From NCBI RefSeq assembly GCF_009905375.1, contig NC_133650.1:295072270-295136269 (forward strand): DNA of 64,000 bases. The letters run 5' to 3'. The position numbers and the translations under genes were made by a program. The notes beneath the pieces are model-generated. The model saw nothing but the letters and a program-made list of their open reading frames with translations, was not told the DNA's origin and did no database searches. This document shows, piece by piece, positions 11,880 to 23,886 of this stretch (its first letter is position 1; the number at the start of each line of letters is the position of its first letter). The stretch comes from Apium graveolens (lineage: Eukaryota; Streptophyta; Magnoliopsida; Apiales; Apiaceae).

Positions 11880-12725
11880 ACTGCCAGAGGTAGGATTGGC
11901 CGGTCACTACTGGAGGTTCGTTCAAGTTGTAAAGATAGTAGCCCCTTTAACGCGGCTTACTCGTAAGACTGAGAAGTTCGAATAGACAGAGAAATGCGAG
12001 AACAGCTTTTAAGAACTGAAGCAAAGGTTGGTGACGGCCCCTATGTTGGCGTTGCCGGATGGAAAAAGGAGATTTTGTGATTTGTAAGTGACGCTTCGCA
12101 TAAGGAATTAGGGTGCTTCTTAGCGCAGCAAGATAATCGCGTCTGCGTCAAGACAATTAAGGTAATATGAAATTCGATATCCCCGCCCATGAGCTTAGGC
12201 TCGTTGCAATAGTTTTACCCTAAAGATTGGAGGCACTACTTGTATGGAGAGAAGTGCAAGATTTACACAAACCATAGGAGCTCTAGTACATTTTTACGTA
12301 GAAAGAGCTCAACATACGCCAGAGGTGGCGGTTAGAGCTAATCAAGAATTATGATTGGGAGATTCTTTATCATTCGGGGAAAGCCTATATGGTGGCTGAT
12401 GCCCTTAGTAAAAAGGAGAGACTCAAGATGATAATGTCTTTTGGAGAGTTTATAAGAGATTTTGAGAAAATGGAAATAGTAGTGAAGGTAACCGGAGCCG
12501 GTACCGAAAAGCTGTTTGAGATAGCAATACAGCCCGAATTATTGGAAAAGAACATATTGTGCCAGTAAAGGTGATGAATGAAGGCAGAGAGCCAACAAAT
12601 AAATATGAGATTAATACCGAGAAAGATGATAAGGGAATAATGAGGTGTTCCTACAGAAATTGGGTTCCAAAAGTTCAAGAGCTTAAGGATGAGAACTTAG
12701 ATGAGAGCCATAGTTTGAGGAATAA
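11880..12725 (+). pseudogene. RT end / RNase H / start of integrase fragment, placed before gag (copy 1)
   Basis: Read across frames: APLTRLTRKTEKF near 11940, then LKQRLVTAPMLALPDGK near 12021, then a broken RNase H start (SDAS.KELGC near 12090), HYLYGEKC near 12232, RGGG/RLELIKNYDWEILYHSG near 12330 and VADALS near 12394. An acidic linker follows to about 12720. These blocks belong in the middle of pol, but here they sit directly after the primer-binding site, upstream of the gag remnant. Copy 2 has the same arrangement (minus strand, about 60900-61770), so it is a family feature rather than damage to one copy. Confidence 0.8.
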
Positions 12726-12899
12726 GATTTAGGGCAAACCCTGAATGTGATAGTCAGGGAGGTTGCCATCAAGAAAGAAATAACCCATAACATAATAGAG
12801 TGGAAAACAAGGTTTTTAATGTATAAGATAACCCCGATTATGGGAGAAGGTTGAAACATTTCATACTAAGGAAACAGAAAGTCGAGTAAGGAAAGGAGA

Positions 12900-13600
12900 C
12901 CCGAGATGGTACTCCTATACGACAATTTATGGACCAGTCTAGACAGAACTTAGACTATTATCCCCAACCACCACCCTGAGGAAACAATGCGGTGAGAAAT
13001 TCTTTCAGGACCTTTAAGTCGCTAAGCTCTCAGAGTTTCAAGGAACAAGCTGACCCAGTCGAGGCAAGAGCCTGGCTAAAGGAAATACAGGAATCATTTG
13101 AGATTCTAAATGATTGACGAATCACGAAAGACTATTTTTGTCACTTACCCTCCTAAGAGAGAGGCCACCCGCTGGTGAAAGGCCAAGGAAGGCACGGAGC
13201 AAGAGATTATAATAAACTGATTAAAGTTCAGCCAATTGTTTTCGGGATCGTAATTCCCAAGGTTATGGAATAGTGTAAAAGCTTTAGAGCCAGAACAAAG
13301 GCAGACGAGTATGATGAATTATGAATCTAAGCTGTAAAAGTTGTTAAGATTCGTTCTGGAGACGCGAATCCAGAATGACAGGATATTTGAAATCAATGCT
13401 TATGTTGTGTTGGTTCATGAAATAATGATAAGAGAAAGGAAAATAAAAAGGAACTGAAGTGGAAACGAATATAAAGGCAATAGAGTTTATGGAATGATAA
13501 GGGAGTTGGGTATGAGGAAACCCTAAAGACTCATAGCAATAGAAATAGAAAAGTATATGATCGTCAGGATGAGGGTGATTCACCATGAGTTAAAGTTGAC
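12900..13600 (+). pseudogene. gag capsid remnant of copy 1
   Basis: FRTFKSLSSQSFKEQADPVE followed by ARAWLKEIQESFEILND and a stop matches the start of the retrotransposon gag domain. Weaker matches follow: TRWWEA-like near 13170 and an EPEQRQTSMMNYESKL-like stretch near 13290. Gag packages the RNA in virus-like particles. At least one lesion, the TGA right after the EILND motif near 13120, is shared with copy 2, so it predates the spread of the family. Confidence 0.7.
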
Positions 13601-14269
13601 GGTTGAAGGCATAAGAGATGCATATAGTTTATCCCCTGTAAGTTGGGAGGATTCGAGGAAACCTTGAGATAATTCGAAGGATAAATAATGAGACGCGGAT
13701 AGACTAAGGGGATAAGAAAGTAAGAAATTAAGAAAATTGGATGAAGGAAGTGACCTTCAAGAAGGTGAAGTGTAAGACCGGTGGCATGATACCCAGAAAG
13801 GGAGACGCCAGATATGAAAGATATCCCAACATTGAGGTGACTGTTGAGATAAACAACAAAAGTAAATAAGGAATTATTAAGAAGAAGTTCACGTTGAACA
13901 CGACCAATATCTTCCAGAACATCCATGTTATCGTTACCAGATTAGGCAAGAAAAGCGGATAACCGTTGTTATCTTTTGGAGGCCATTTTGATTAACCTCA
14001 TTTTGTATACAAATGTTATTGTGAAATTAGGCATTTACTATCGAGGTGGGAATGATTGAATAAGATACCCATATCAGGGATATATGACTTTATTTATCCA
14101 TGGAAGGATGCTTGTACCTTTTTAAAGGTGGAATTAAGGATAGAACATCGGTAACTTAAAACGAATCCTAGGGGAATGCATAAAGGTTGGCATTTCACCC
14201 TTGATAGGGATAGTATGAGTTTTGACAGTATGAATTGGAAAGCATTAAGGTAATAATAACCTTTAAGGA

Positions 14270-14480
14270 TCAGTGGAGAAATTTTTCAGAAATATATAGA
14301 CAATGGTTCTAGTAGTAGTAAATGGTATTTTGATATGCCCTGTATCTAAGGAATATAGGAGGAACGATTCAAGGATAACCCTATAGGTTTTACAAGGAGA
14401 AAGGAAATATTCAAAATTCTCAAGAATAGAAATGTGGATAAAGGAAATATGACGTAATTATAATGTTGCCAAGTGGGGCA
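14270..14480 (+). pseudogene. Reverse transcriptase thumb fragment of copy 1
   Basis: Weak but ordered matches to the segment after the RT catalytic loop: VLQGERKYSKFSRIEMWIKE near 14380-14440 corresponds to the stretch that normally ends CEFW. Upstream, the catalytic FIDD block is not readable. The surrounding 13600-16200 otherwise holds unreadable pol remains, including an AT/CT-rich non-coding insert at about 15770-15840 that copy 2 also carries. Confidence 0.5.
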
Positions 14481-16229
14481 CGTGTTAAACCACGAGAAAG
14501 TATGGATCGAACCAGTAATGGTCGAAATTGTTCAGGGCAATTAGGACTTAAGATAAAAGATGTTCTAAGTACGATCGAGAGTCAGTCGCGACAGTGATTA
14601 ACCTCTAAAGACTGAGGCAATAACTTATGGAAAAATGGTGATTTTTTTTTTACTCATCAGATTTTAAGGAAAGCATTTTCACTCAAGCAGTGATCGGAAA
14701 TAAGGTAGAAAATTTATTTGGAGGTGGTTAAAATGACATTGACTGTAAGGAAATTTTACTATCAGGAAAGGCCAAAGAGGTGGCCGACACTTTAAAGGTA
14801 AGAGGATAATTATAGGCGCTCGTGCGAGAGGAATACAGTGATGATGGTTAAAGCTGTGAAGGTTGTATTATGGTTTGGAAGATTGACATTCCTTCTGATG
14901 ACTGTGCAATACCCAACCGTAATAGTAGTTGGTAAAGGTTTAATTTGTGTAATCGCCATGAACGGGCTATCTATCTTAGAAGGTCCTATCTTGAGATAAG
15001 CCAGGACCATGTTTCAAAAAGGACCAAACAAACCTTTGAGTTAAGTCTTCTATTGAAGGCATATGATTAAGAATGGTATTAACCTGCTATCGGTGCTTTG
15101 ATTGAAACTCTTCTGCAATTTTATATGCTTCATGTCATGTATGTATGTCAGGATCAGGAGTGTTCTTCATGAATCAGGAATGGTGATTATGTTACCTCCT
15201 TAGAAGGATTTGATACGACATGGATAGACTCCGTATGGTTAGCTATTAAGACTTCATGGAAAATGAATGACTACAGTGGGTCAGTGGTGGACCATAGTAA
15301 GGCAGCAATGATTCTGCGAGTAATGAGCTGATTACAACCGTGAGAGTTGTATTGGAATGGGTGTTGAGATTGAGTACCACTAATCGGGTCGTGGTAGTGT
15401 ATAAGTTATCATTGATAGACTAATTAAGTAGAGTATCTACCTAGTGAATAATTATTCTTTCTTATCAATAGAGAGTCGTATTATTATACGAGGAAGGATG
15501 CGGTGCAAGCATAGAATTCTAGTAACGATGATGTATAGAATGAGATCCCAGATTCGATTTTCGATGTCAAGGGAGTTTCAAAGGTGATTATGTATAAGCT
15601 CGAGGAAGAGTGTGGGTCCATAGAATGATGGACGGGATAGCGAAAATATTTAAGCATGCAAAATGCGAGGCTATAATGCTCGATGCTGATATAAATACGT
15701 ATATGTTTTGTTCTCCTATGACCAACCTCTATAGTTCAGAGGTAGGTTCCAAGCCAGATATTTTGTGGCAGTATATTTTTTTTTCATATATACAATTCTC
15801 TTCAATTTGTTCTTTTCTCTTCTTTTCATTTCATGTAAGCTGAGAAGAACAACCCTTCCAGAAGGGGAGGTATTGCCGAATGACTATCTATCTTTGTGAT
15901 AGAAGCCTAGTAGGATACCACATGTTGTTTAATTGCTTGTCAAGTACTAAAGGCTGGCCACCTTCTGTACTAACTATGCGATATAACAAGTGTTCATGAT
16001 CATAGTGATCTCTCAACAAATTCCTTTACTTCTATTTGATTGATCAAATTTTGGAAAATAGAAACAACTGAAAAAGGAGTAATAAAGTGGTGGTAGTATG
16101 CGGAATGGGAACACATTCGTGATACTAAGGTTGACGTGGTTATTAAAAGGTTATAGAACGCTAACGAGCAAAAGTATAACCAGTATAATATTAGGAACGG
16201 AAGGTAGTAGCGATTACGAACTGGAAAAG

Positions 16230-16985
16230 AATGGGTATTGAGAAGCAGAAGCTCTAATGATAAAAGCTATAATGAGAGTCTGTGCAATAGACTTGAAAGA
16301 ATTTGGAATGATCACTTAACACGGATTAAGTTATCTTACGACAATAGATCATATGCCATTATCGAGATGTCGCCTTATGAGATCATTGAGGGAAGACAAT
16401 GTCGATCTCCCTTATGTTAGGATGAAGTTGTAGAGCGCAAGATGCTCGGACCCGCAGTAGTCCAAAGGACCAAGGATATGATAGATCTAATCAGAGGACG
16501 GCTGGTAGTAGCCCAAGATGGACATGACACGAAAGGATAAAGAGTATGAAATAGGGGACCTAGTAATGTTATAGGTATCCCTTGGAAAGGATTGATGAGG
16601 TTCGGAAAGAAAGGAAAGCTAAGTCTACAATTTGTTGGACCCTTGGATATATTAAGACGTTTGGGAAGTTAGCATATGAGCTAGCCCTAACCCCGAACAT
16701 GTAGCAGGTCGTAACGTGTTTCACGTATCAATGTTAAGGAAGTGAAATTCAGATGCCAGATAAATAGAGGCATATGAGCGCATAGATATGCAACCCGACG
16801 TAACCTATATGGAGCAACCAGGAAGGGTTATAGAGTGAAAAGGAACAAGTGCTTAGGAGAAGGATTATCAAACTAGGCAGAGTTTGGTGGTAGAACCACA
16901 ATGTGGGAAAATTTACTCGAGAGTTAGAAAGTGCAATGCTAAGAGAGTATCCCCATTTGTTTTCTATCTGATTCCGGGACGGAAT
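16230..16985 (+). pseudogene. Integrase C-terminus and tail of copy 1
   Basis: WNDHLTRIKLSYDNRSYA, then IEMSPYEIIEGRQCRSPL and a stop, is the conserved block after the third catalytic residue of gypsy integrase. It continues in other frames with ERKMLGPAVVQRTKDMIDLI, VSLGKD-like, KGKLSLQFVGPLDI and LAYELAL. The last part runs into a region where chromoviruses carry a chromodomain-like tail and ends with EYPHLFSI just before the polypurine tract. Integrase inserts the DNA copy into the chromosome. At least four frame changes make this copy inactive. Confidence 0.75.
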
Positions 16986-16986
16986 C

Positions 16987-17004
16987 CTTTTAAGGAGGGG
17001 AGAC
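16987..17004 (+). other. Polypurine tract of copy 1
   Basis: CTTTTAAGGAGGGGAGAC directly precedes the 3' LTR. The same sequence is found in copy 2 at 56631-56648 on the minus strand. Confidence 0.9.
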
Positions 17005-20000
17005 TGTAATAACCCCAATTTTTGAGAAATTTTGAAACCCTTATGAATAGTGTTTTTGCTGAACGAGAAAACTTTTCATGCCACGCTATGTAGGGGTTCT
17101 GTTATTGATATTCTGAGATTTTATTAGTACTTTATATGGGATATAAGTGTATGTAAAGATCGTCAGAATCCAAATCCGAACACTTTGATTTTTCCCGGAA
17201 ATCCACTAGATACGGAGAGAATTGAGTATAAGGTAACAGGATAAAAAGGATTTAAATTAAAGGATTATAGGAGAGGATCATAAAAGGAATATAATATATT
17301 GAGAAAGGTTAAGGGAACCTAAGTAATAAGATCCCGGGTATGATCCCTCAAACGATAAACGAAAACGAAAGTTAAGCGAACCGTATAACAGATCAGCGGT
17401 CATTAGGCAAACAATTAGGAAGTTAAGCAAAGGGATTAGAGGAAGTGATGTCACCCAACCAATGAGAAGAGGACAAGGAAGGGAGAATGACATCATGAGG
17501 ATGATATAAGCATGACATGGGAAGGAAGGAGGTGTGGTTGAATGAGAACCACACAAATTCAAGGGCAAGAAGGTAATTGACTAAAGCAAGCACAAAAACC
17601 AAGCAACCAAGCCAAACAAATCAAAAAACACAAAATCATTTCATTCTCATCATCTTGCTCTCGGCTTTTCATCTTTTTCAAGGGCAAGAATTTCAAAAAT
17701 CAAGTTCCAAGCATTGTTAAATCACAAGGTAATTATCTAAGCTTCCTTGTACATAGATATGGTTATGCTATAAGTTTAAGCTCCTAATTCCTTCACAATC
17801 TCTTCCAATAAATCAAGGAAGAAGATGGTGAATAGTAACCTTCAAGAAATAACTTTAGTTTTCTTGAATTTTTATGAAAGATTAAGGTTATACAAGCAAG
17901 GATCAAGGTTCTTTTAGGCATTCAAAGCTCTTGGGTTGTGTTAGGAAGCTTCAAGGAGGTATAAACAACTTTCACCTTTAACTTATAGTTTGAACTTTGA
18001 GTTTTGATGAGTTCATGGATGGATTAATGTATATATAGAAATATCCATGTATGTATAGCAAGATCCATGTATGTTAGATAGTTTGGTTGGATTTGTGGTG
18101 ATTTTGGATATGAATCTTGGTTAATGGTTAATGAATCTTAAGTTATGGTTAGTAGATCATGTTTGTGGTTGAATAAGTTGGAAAACCTTGAGATTATGGA
18201 CTGACTTTGCCTTGATATAAGTTGTGTTTGAGGTATTGATGATGGTTGGGTGGTTTGTAGTGAATTGGTAAAGAATTGGAGTGGTATAAATATTGGTAAT
18301 CGCGTAAACATAGCCGTCGTAACGTCCGATTTTCTTTAGACTGTTTTGTGCATAACATTAGGACCCGAGGACCCCCTGCTAGATTATGACCACTGCCATG
18401 TTTAGATAGCTCATGTTACGAGCTTCGTTTTGATATGTAGTTCGTTCGATTCCGATGCACGGTTTAGGAGAAACGACCGTTTCAAGTAACTGCGTTTCGC
18501 GAACGAAACTTTTTCCCTCGCCTTACTTTGAAATGTAGGTTAAAGACCAAAAAGGGTTAATTAATGTATGAAACATTTATGGTAAGTGTGTTAGGCAGTT
18601 GGTAAGACATTCGCGAAGGAATCGCTTTAAAACTCGTAAAGGTTAAATTATTAAAAATGGTGGAGCCGAGGGTACCCGAGTGACTTAAGCGAATTAGTGA
18701 GCGCAAAACAAGCGTTAGAGTCTAAGTTAGTTAAAGTATAGATTTACAAGTGACTTTGGTTTAATTCCAACTTACTTGTTGTTTATAGGTTACCAGACTC
18801 GTCCCGAGCCATTCGTAACCCCAGTCGCTCAGGCAAGTTTTCTACCCGTTATACTTTTGCTGTGATGTAAATATATGTATATGCATTATCTTGTGATATT
18901 GCATGATTGTTATTAGCAAATTTTGCGATATATTGGAGCATGCTAATATGGTATATATGCATGTCTGTTTCGTAATCTGGTTATCTATCTGTTGATTTCA
19001 ATGCTTATAGTTGCATAATACCTATGCTAGAAATAAGCAAGTAGTTGCGTATACCCTTAGTATAGGGGATAAAAGGTGAACATATTTCTAAACCGGGAGT
19101 CGATGTTCCCGAGTATATTATATATATATATATATATTTATTTATATATATATATGGATATAGTTTTTAAAACTATTAATCGAATAAGGTTTATTCGATA
19201 ACTTTAACTTTATTTTATTATTGAATATTATTTTGAATATTCATTCGAGGACTTATGACTCCTTTTACTTTATTAATGAATATTATTTTGAATATTATTC
19301 GAAGGCGTATGACTCCTTTTATTTATTTATCTGAATATTATTTGAATATTCATTCGAGGGCTTATGACTCTTTTATATTATTTATTGAATATTATTTGAA
19401 TATTAATTCAAAGGCTTATGACTCGGTTTATATTATTTAATGAATATTATTTGAATATTCATTTGAGGATCTATGACTTCGATTATTTGCTGAAATATAT
19501 TCTTTATTTTATTAAAGAATAAGGTGTTAATAATCAAACTTATTTTTGATTATTCAAATAAAGATAATACTTTCATATAAGTATATCTTTGGTTATTTAA
19601 TACTCGTTTCAAGTATAAGTTTTAATACTTCTACTTCAATTATTTTTATAAAGATTATTCTTATGGGAATATTATTTAAATAATAATATTCAGTCATTTT
19701 CTAAATATTCTGGGGACTGATTTACTTCATTAAATCAGCTTTACTCCAAACACTCTTTAAAGTGTTTTCGAGTCTTCAAAATGATTTTTAAAAGTTAGAG
19801 CGGATCCCAAAACTCATTTTTATATTTAAGATTTTCCTTTTAAAGGGGATTTAAATACTCGTTCAAAACCTGGGGAATCCGGCTCTGTGGTGTATTTTAT
19901 ATTCGCAACAAGGTTGCAGTTTTGGTAAATGAATTGATTACTTACCCAACGTTCGGGAAGTAAGTCCATCTATTGAGTCGGCATAAGCAACATGGGCTCA

Positions 20001-21253
20001 GTGGGCGTCCATGATAGTGTAAGTGGCTCAGTGGGAGTCCATCAAATGCATAAGTGGCTGAGTAGCAGTCCAGCATAAGGTCCTAATTATGACCAGGGTG
20101 ATGACCAGTGGGGAATTCGTCCATCTACTAGTAGAAAAGGTTACTTATGGGTATCTTTGCCTGATCAGCAAGATATCTGGTTTATGCCAAAGGTTTTCTT
20201 TTCCTTCCAAATTCATTGGATATTGCAACTCTGTTCATACTTTACATAACAGAGGTTCCAGGAAATGTTTTAGAGATATATATATATATATGTGGATATA
20301 TATATCGGAACTAAATAAAGTATCTCATAACTTTTTCATTCAATAATATTTCAAAGATTGAATCTATTCAAATCTTGTCTTGTAGTCTCATCTATGTGAT
20401 GAACTTTTGAAACTGATTATAACTTGAACGGTGGTAGTTCAAGTAGTATTGGGAAAGATATAAGTATATTGGGGTATTTGGTAACCTCATCTTTTAAACT
20501 TATATCTAATTAATAATTGTCTTAGGAATGACAAACATTTTCAGAAAAACGTTGAAACAAGGTTAGATATATGAGATCACCTTGCAACGATATTTTTTAT
20601 ACAGTTATACACTGGGACTTTGTGTATATTATGCATGGAAGAGGACTTCCAATATTTTGAAAAGTATATATGTATATATACTGAATATTTTGCGACTTCA
20701 TCGCATTAAGATATCAAACTTGGTTCATTTCTTTTGACCAAGACTTTCATGAGTATTATGAGTAGGCTCATATATTGTAAATCATTATACATATTATTTT
20801 GGTGGGCTTGCTGCTCACCCTTGCTTTATTTCTTCATCACACAACAACAGTTAGGAAAGATGGCCAGACTCCAGCAGACCCAGCGCAAGCGCGTGGGAAG
20901 CGTCCCGCGTCTTCCCGTTGATGTTGTAGCTGCTATAGCTGCAGAGGTAGATCTATTGTAGATCAGACCATCTACTTTTGAGAATCAATTATGTATAATT
21001 ATAACTTGTGGCAGATAATGGCAATTAACTGTAAATTTATCAAGAAATCATTTTGGGTTGTAATAACTTTTAAATTGTGGATTCAAAGACTTGTACTTAT
21101 TTAAATTTCATCTCTGAGACTATAACGGGTTGTGGTGTGTGTTAGTGTGGGGTCACAGCATAAGGTTAGTTGTTATTAATTAAGTGAAGTGATATTGTGG
21201 AAAGAAAGACCGTGACGACCCGGATCCCCGACCCCGGATCTGGGGGTGTTACA
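17005..21253 (+). repeat. 3' LTR of copy 1
   Basis: Almost identical to 7202-11449 over its full 4.25 kb. Examples of single-base differences are in the 54-bp repeats (GAATATTAATTCAAAGG here) and in the short terminal frame (GGAAGCGTC here versus GGAGGCGTC). It contains the same tandem array at 19222-19487 and the same short frame ending at 20961. Confidence 0.95.
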
Positions 21254-21258
21254 AAGAT
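21254..21258 (+). repeat. Target-site duplication AAGAT (right)
   Basis: Matches 7197-7201 exactly and follows the LTR terminus GTGTTACA. Confidence 0.95.
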
Positions 21259-22381
21259 ATATTACCAATGTTTTCAAACTATTTCATAACATGTTGTTAT
21301 TATTAAACATAATTCCTGTTTTGTAATGCAAGTGTTTTAAACTGCTTACCTTAAACCCTGAATCTTTCTTGATCTTGAGTCGTAAGCCTTATTCTTTATA
21401 AACCATCCTTTGTTGATCCCCATATATCAATTCACACCAATATGATACTACTCCTCAAAGGTATAACTACCAACACCAAACACTGAAACAAAATTGTTTG
21501 AAAACACAGAAACTTTTATACTGCAACCATTCTTTATAACATCAAAGAACTATACTTTGAGAAATCATTTCTGACCTAATACCGGATGCTGGTACAAATT
21601 GAAAACCATTTCTTATACATACCCTGAAATTCCCTTGAGATATCCATAAGCCTCCTTATGCTTTTATTCAAGTGTTTAGCTATCGTTGAATATGCACTTG
21701 TTTTATTGAATTATATCGCTTATTATATTGAACTGCTTTAGGATTGGATAGTTTTTGTATATGTGGACCAAATTTGTGGTCAGACCATACCAATGGTCAA
21801 GTTAGGCCAATGTGTGCCTTGAATCCAGTAATTAGAGCAGTGATGTGTGCTTGCTCGGGGTTAGTGCGTGACTGATCAGCAGCCTAACCTTGGTTTTTAA
21901 AACTTAAAATGAATATCCAATTCTAATAATTAGTTAAAAAGAAACTTGATTCCTTTGAATCCTCTCATTTGATCATTGTTTAACTTCAGTTATCGTTATC
22001 GTGACTTGCTGAGCTAGTTAGCTCACCCTTGCGATTCTTTTATATATTTTCAGTTGAAGAGAATATGGATGATAGTGAAATTCCTCAGTCCAAAGTGCAG
22101 GCTAAGGTTCCAGTGAGTGGATCGAGCTAGCAGAAGTTTCATGCGGTAAAGAGATAGTTAGATTGTAAGAATGATTTTATTATCAATTGTAAGTTAAATT
22201 AGTTGGGATTTGGTACGTTGTAATAAAAGTTAAGGTTGTGGCTTGTTTTCATACTTTAACCTGTTGCGATCCGTGGTTTTGTGAAGCATGGTCATTATAA
22301 ATATTATTTCCTATACAGGTTGATATATTGTGTTTGTGTTGTGGACCCCAAACTTCTGACCCGGGTTTGGAGGGCGCCACA
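21259..22381 (+). mobile_element. Right part of the old gypsy 3' LTR
   Basis: Continues the LTR interrupted at 7201. It contains GAGCTAGTTAGCTC (a self-pairing stretch) followed by ACCCTTGC near 22010-22030, and ends GGGTTTGGAGGGCGCCACA at 22381. That ending has the layout of the young LTR end (GACCC...GGGGGTGTTACA), so both belong to related gypsy lineages. No gene is seen. Confidence 0.7.
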
Positions 22382-23489
22382 ATTTTGCCCTAGAAAAATC
22401 TCCTTGCAAGAGTTACTTGCGATCAAGGTAGCTAGGAGGAGTTACTTGCGACCCTTCTCCCTAGTAGAGTGTTTTTGCCATAGAAAAATTCCTGATTTGC
22501 AAGTTACTTGCGACCAAGGGGTGCATACATGCACTTAGAATTTTCTTTCTTCTCCTGTTTCTTCCCTAAGACTCGTACCAAGTCAAGATCAGTTCCTGTA
22601 CTGAAATATTGAACTGTATTTTCAGGATATTGCTTTTGACATCCAATACACTGATCAGGGTGACTCCTACTACAAGGTAGTGATCTCTTTGACTTAGTTT
22701 CTGTAGATCGCTTTAACCCTTAAACTTTCCCGTCTTCAAGTCTTCTCTCCGAGTCTTCGTATAAACCATATAACCTTCATCTTCAGATACCAATTCTCAC
22801 TTAACAATCTTTCTAATGATAATACTCAGATTCCTTTCACAAATCACTGACGCCTAGTGCAACTGGTTTGGTTCATAGACGACTAGCTTCGATTCAGGTC
22901 TTCGTATTATATCCTTGATTACATTGTTAAGCTTAAAACAACTTTATCGCTTCGAACACTGATTGTCAATATACACATGTATTTTCACTGGAATCCTTTC
23001 TGGTACTTTAGACAACGTCTTCATTGCTACTACAATCTTGAATACTTCATTCACTGTTCTTCACTAACGCTTGAACATATAAATGAATTCCTTTCAGTGA
23101 GTATAACTTCAAGACTGCAGTTGTCTTCTTTAACCTCTGTCTATACCATGTCTTCAATTTTTCAGATTCCTATACTTCAAACACTGTCTATCTTCAATCA
23201 ATGCCAATACAATAAAATCTTCTGGTAGCACTTATACAATGAATCTTCATCATTTCTGAAACTCTGAAAGTCTTTAACCTATATTCTTCACTGAGGCATG
23301 AAAATATTAATGAACTTCTTTCAGTGACCTGTAGACAGACTTCAAGGCTTCTTCTAATCTTTTGATTCTTTGTATTTGCCTTGTCTTCATTTCTTCTGAT
23401 TTCTTGTGTAGTCGTAGTATTATTAACCTGTCATATTCTAATGTTGTTCTCATGTTGAGTTATCACGTAACTGTTCATACAGCTATGCA
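22382..23489. repeat. Non-coding repeats of unknown origin
   Basis: No gene is seen. Three copies of AGTTACTTGCGA lie at 22411, 22440 and 22502. A CTTCA-rich stretch follows. It includes two diverged direct repeats starting near 23059 and 23286 (both CTTCACT, then ATTAATGAA/AAATGAA, then TTTCAGTGA), with a period of about 227 bp. It may be the end of another element or LTR. Open frames here are short and unsupported. Confidence 0.5.
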
Positions 23490-23883
23490 GTCTCACCAAC
23501 AGTTCCTCCTATTCAGTATGTTCCCAATTGGCCTCTCCACTAATTGGCTCTAAAATATGACTATATACTTGCATATATGTCTCCTTCCTATAACATTCAT
23601 GAATAAAATCCAAAGGATCTAATTTCTTGAAAAAATACATGCCACAACATGGAAGCATGGAATTCTAGTCAGCTGCCATTTCCTACAAGCACATATTCTC
23701 CTATTTAAGTCAACTACAACCTCATGCCCTTCAGCTGATATGGTGACATGGTACTTGTCTCCACCATTCCAAACAGGGGTTGCTCTCCCAACAAGTTTGA
23801 TAGACCTGTGCATGAAAAGTGGAATATCATAAAGATAGTGCTTACAATTTGATAGTTGGAAAAGTGGAATGGTTGCAAAAGGC

Positions 23884-23886
23884 TTA
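23884..23886 (+). repeat. TTA target-site duplication of Harbinger-like MITE (left)
   Basis: TTA flanks the terminal inverted repeat here and again at 24903-24905. A 3-bp TTA duplication is typical of PIF/Harbinger elements. Confidence 0.8.

Larger units (their letters stand above)
7202..21253 (+). mobile_element. Young giant-LTR Ty3/gypsy element (copy 1), defective inside
   Basis: The structure is complete: TSD, 4248-bp 5' LTR, initiator-Met primer-binding site, 5.55-kb internal region, polypurine tract, 4249-bp 3' LTR, TSD. The LTRs begin TGTAATAACCCC and end GGGTGTTACA. By eye they differ by about 20 substitutions and three small indels, so insertion was recent. The internal region nevertheless has no intact gag or pol, so the copy must have moved using proteins supplied by another element. 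The integrase tail and LTR layout suggest a chromovirus of Tekay/Del type; that lineage call is an inference. It sits inside an older LTR of similar design. Confidence 0.95.
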
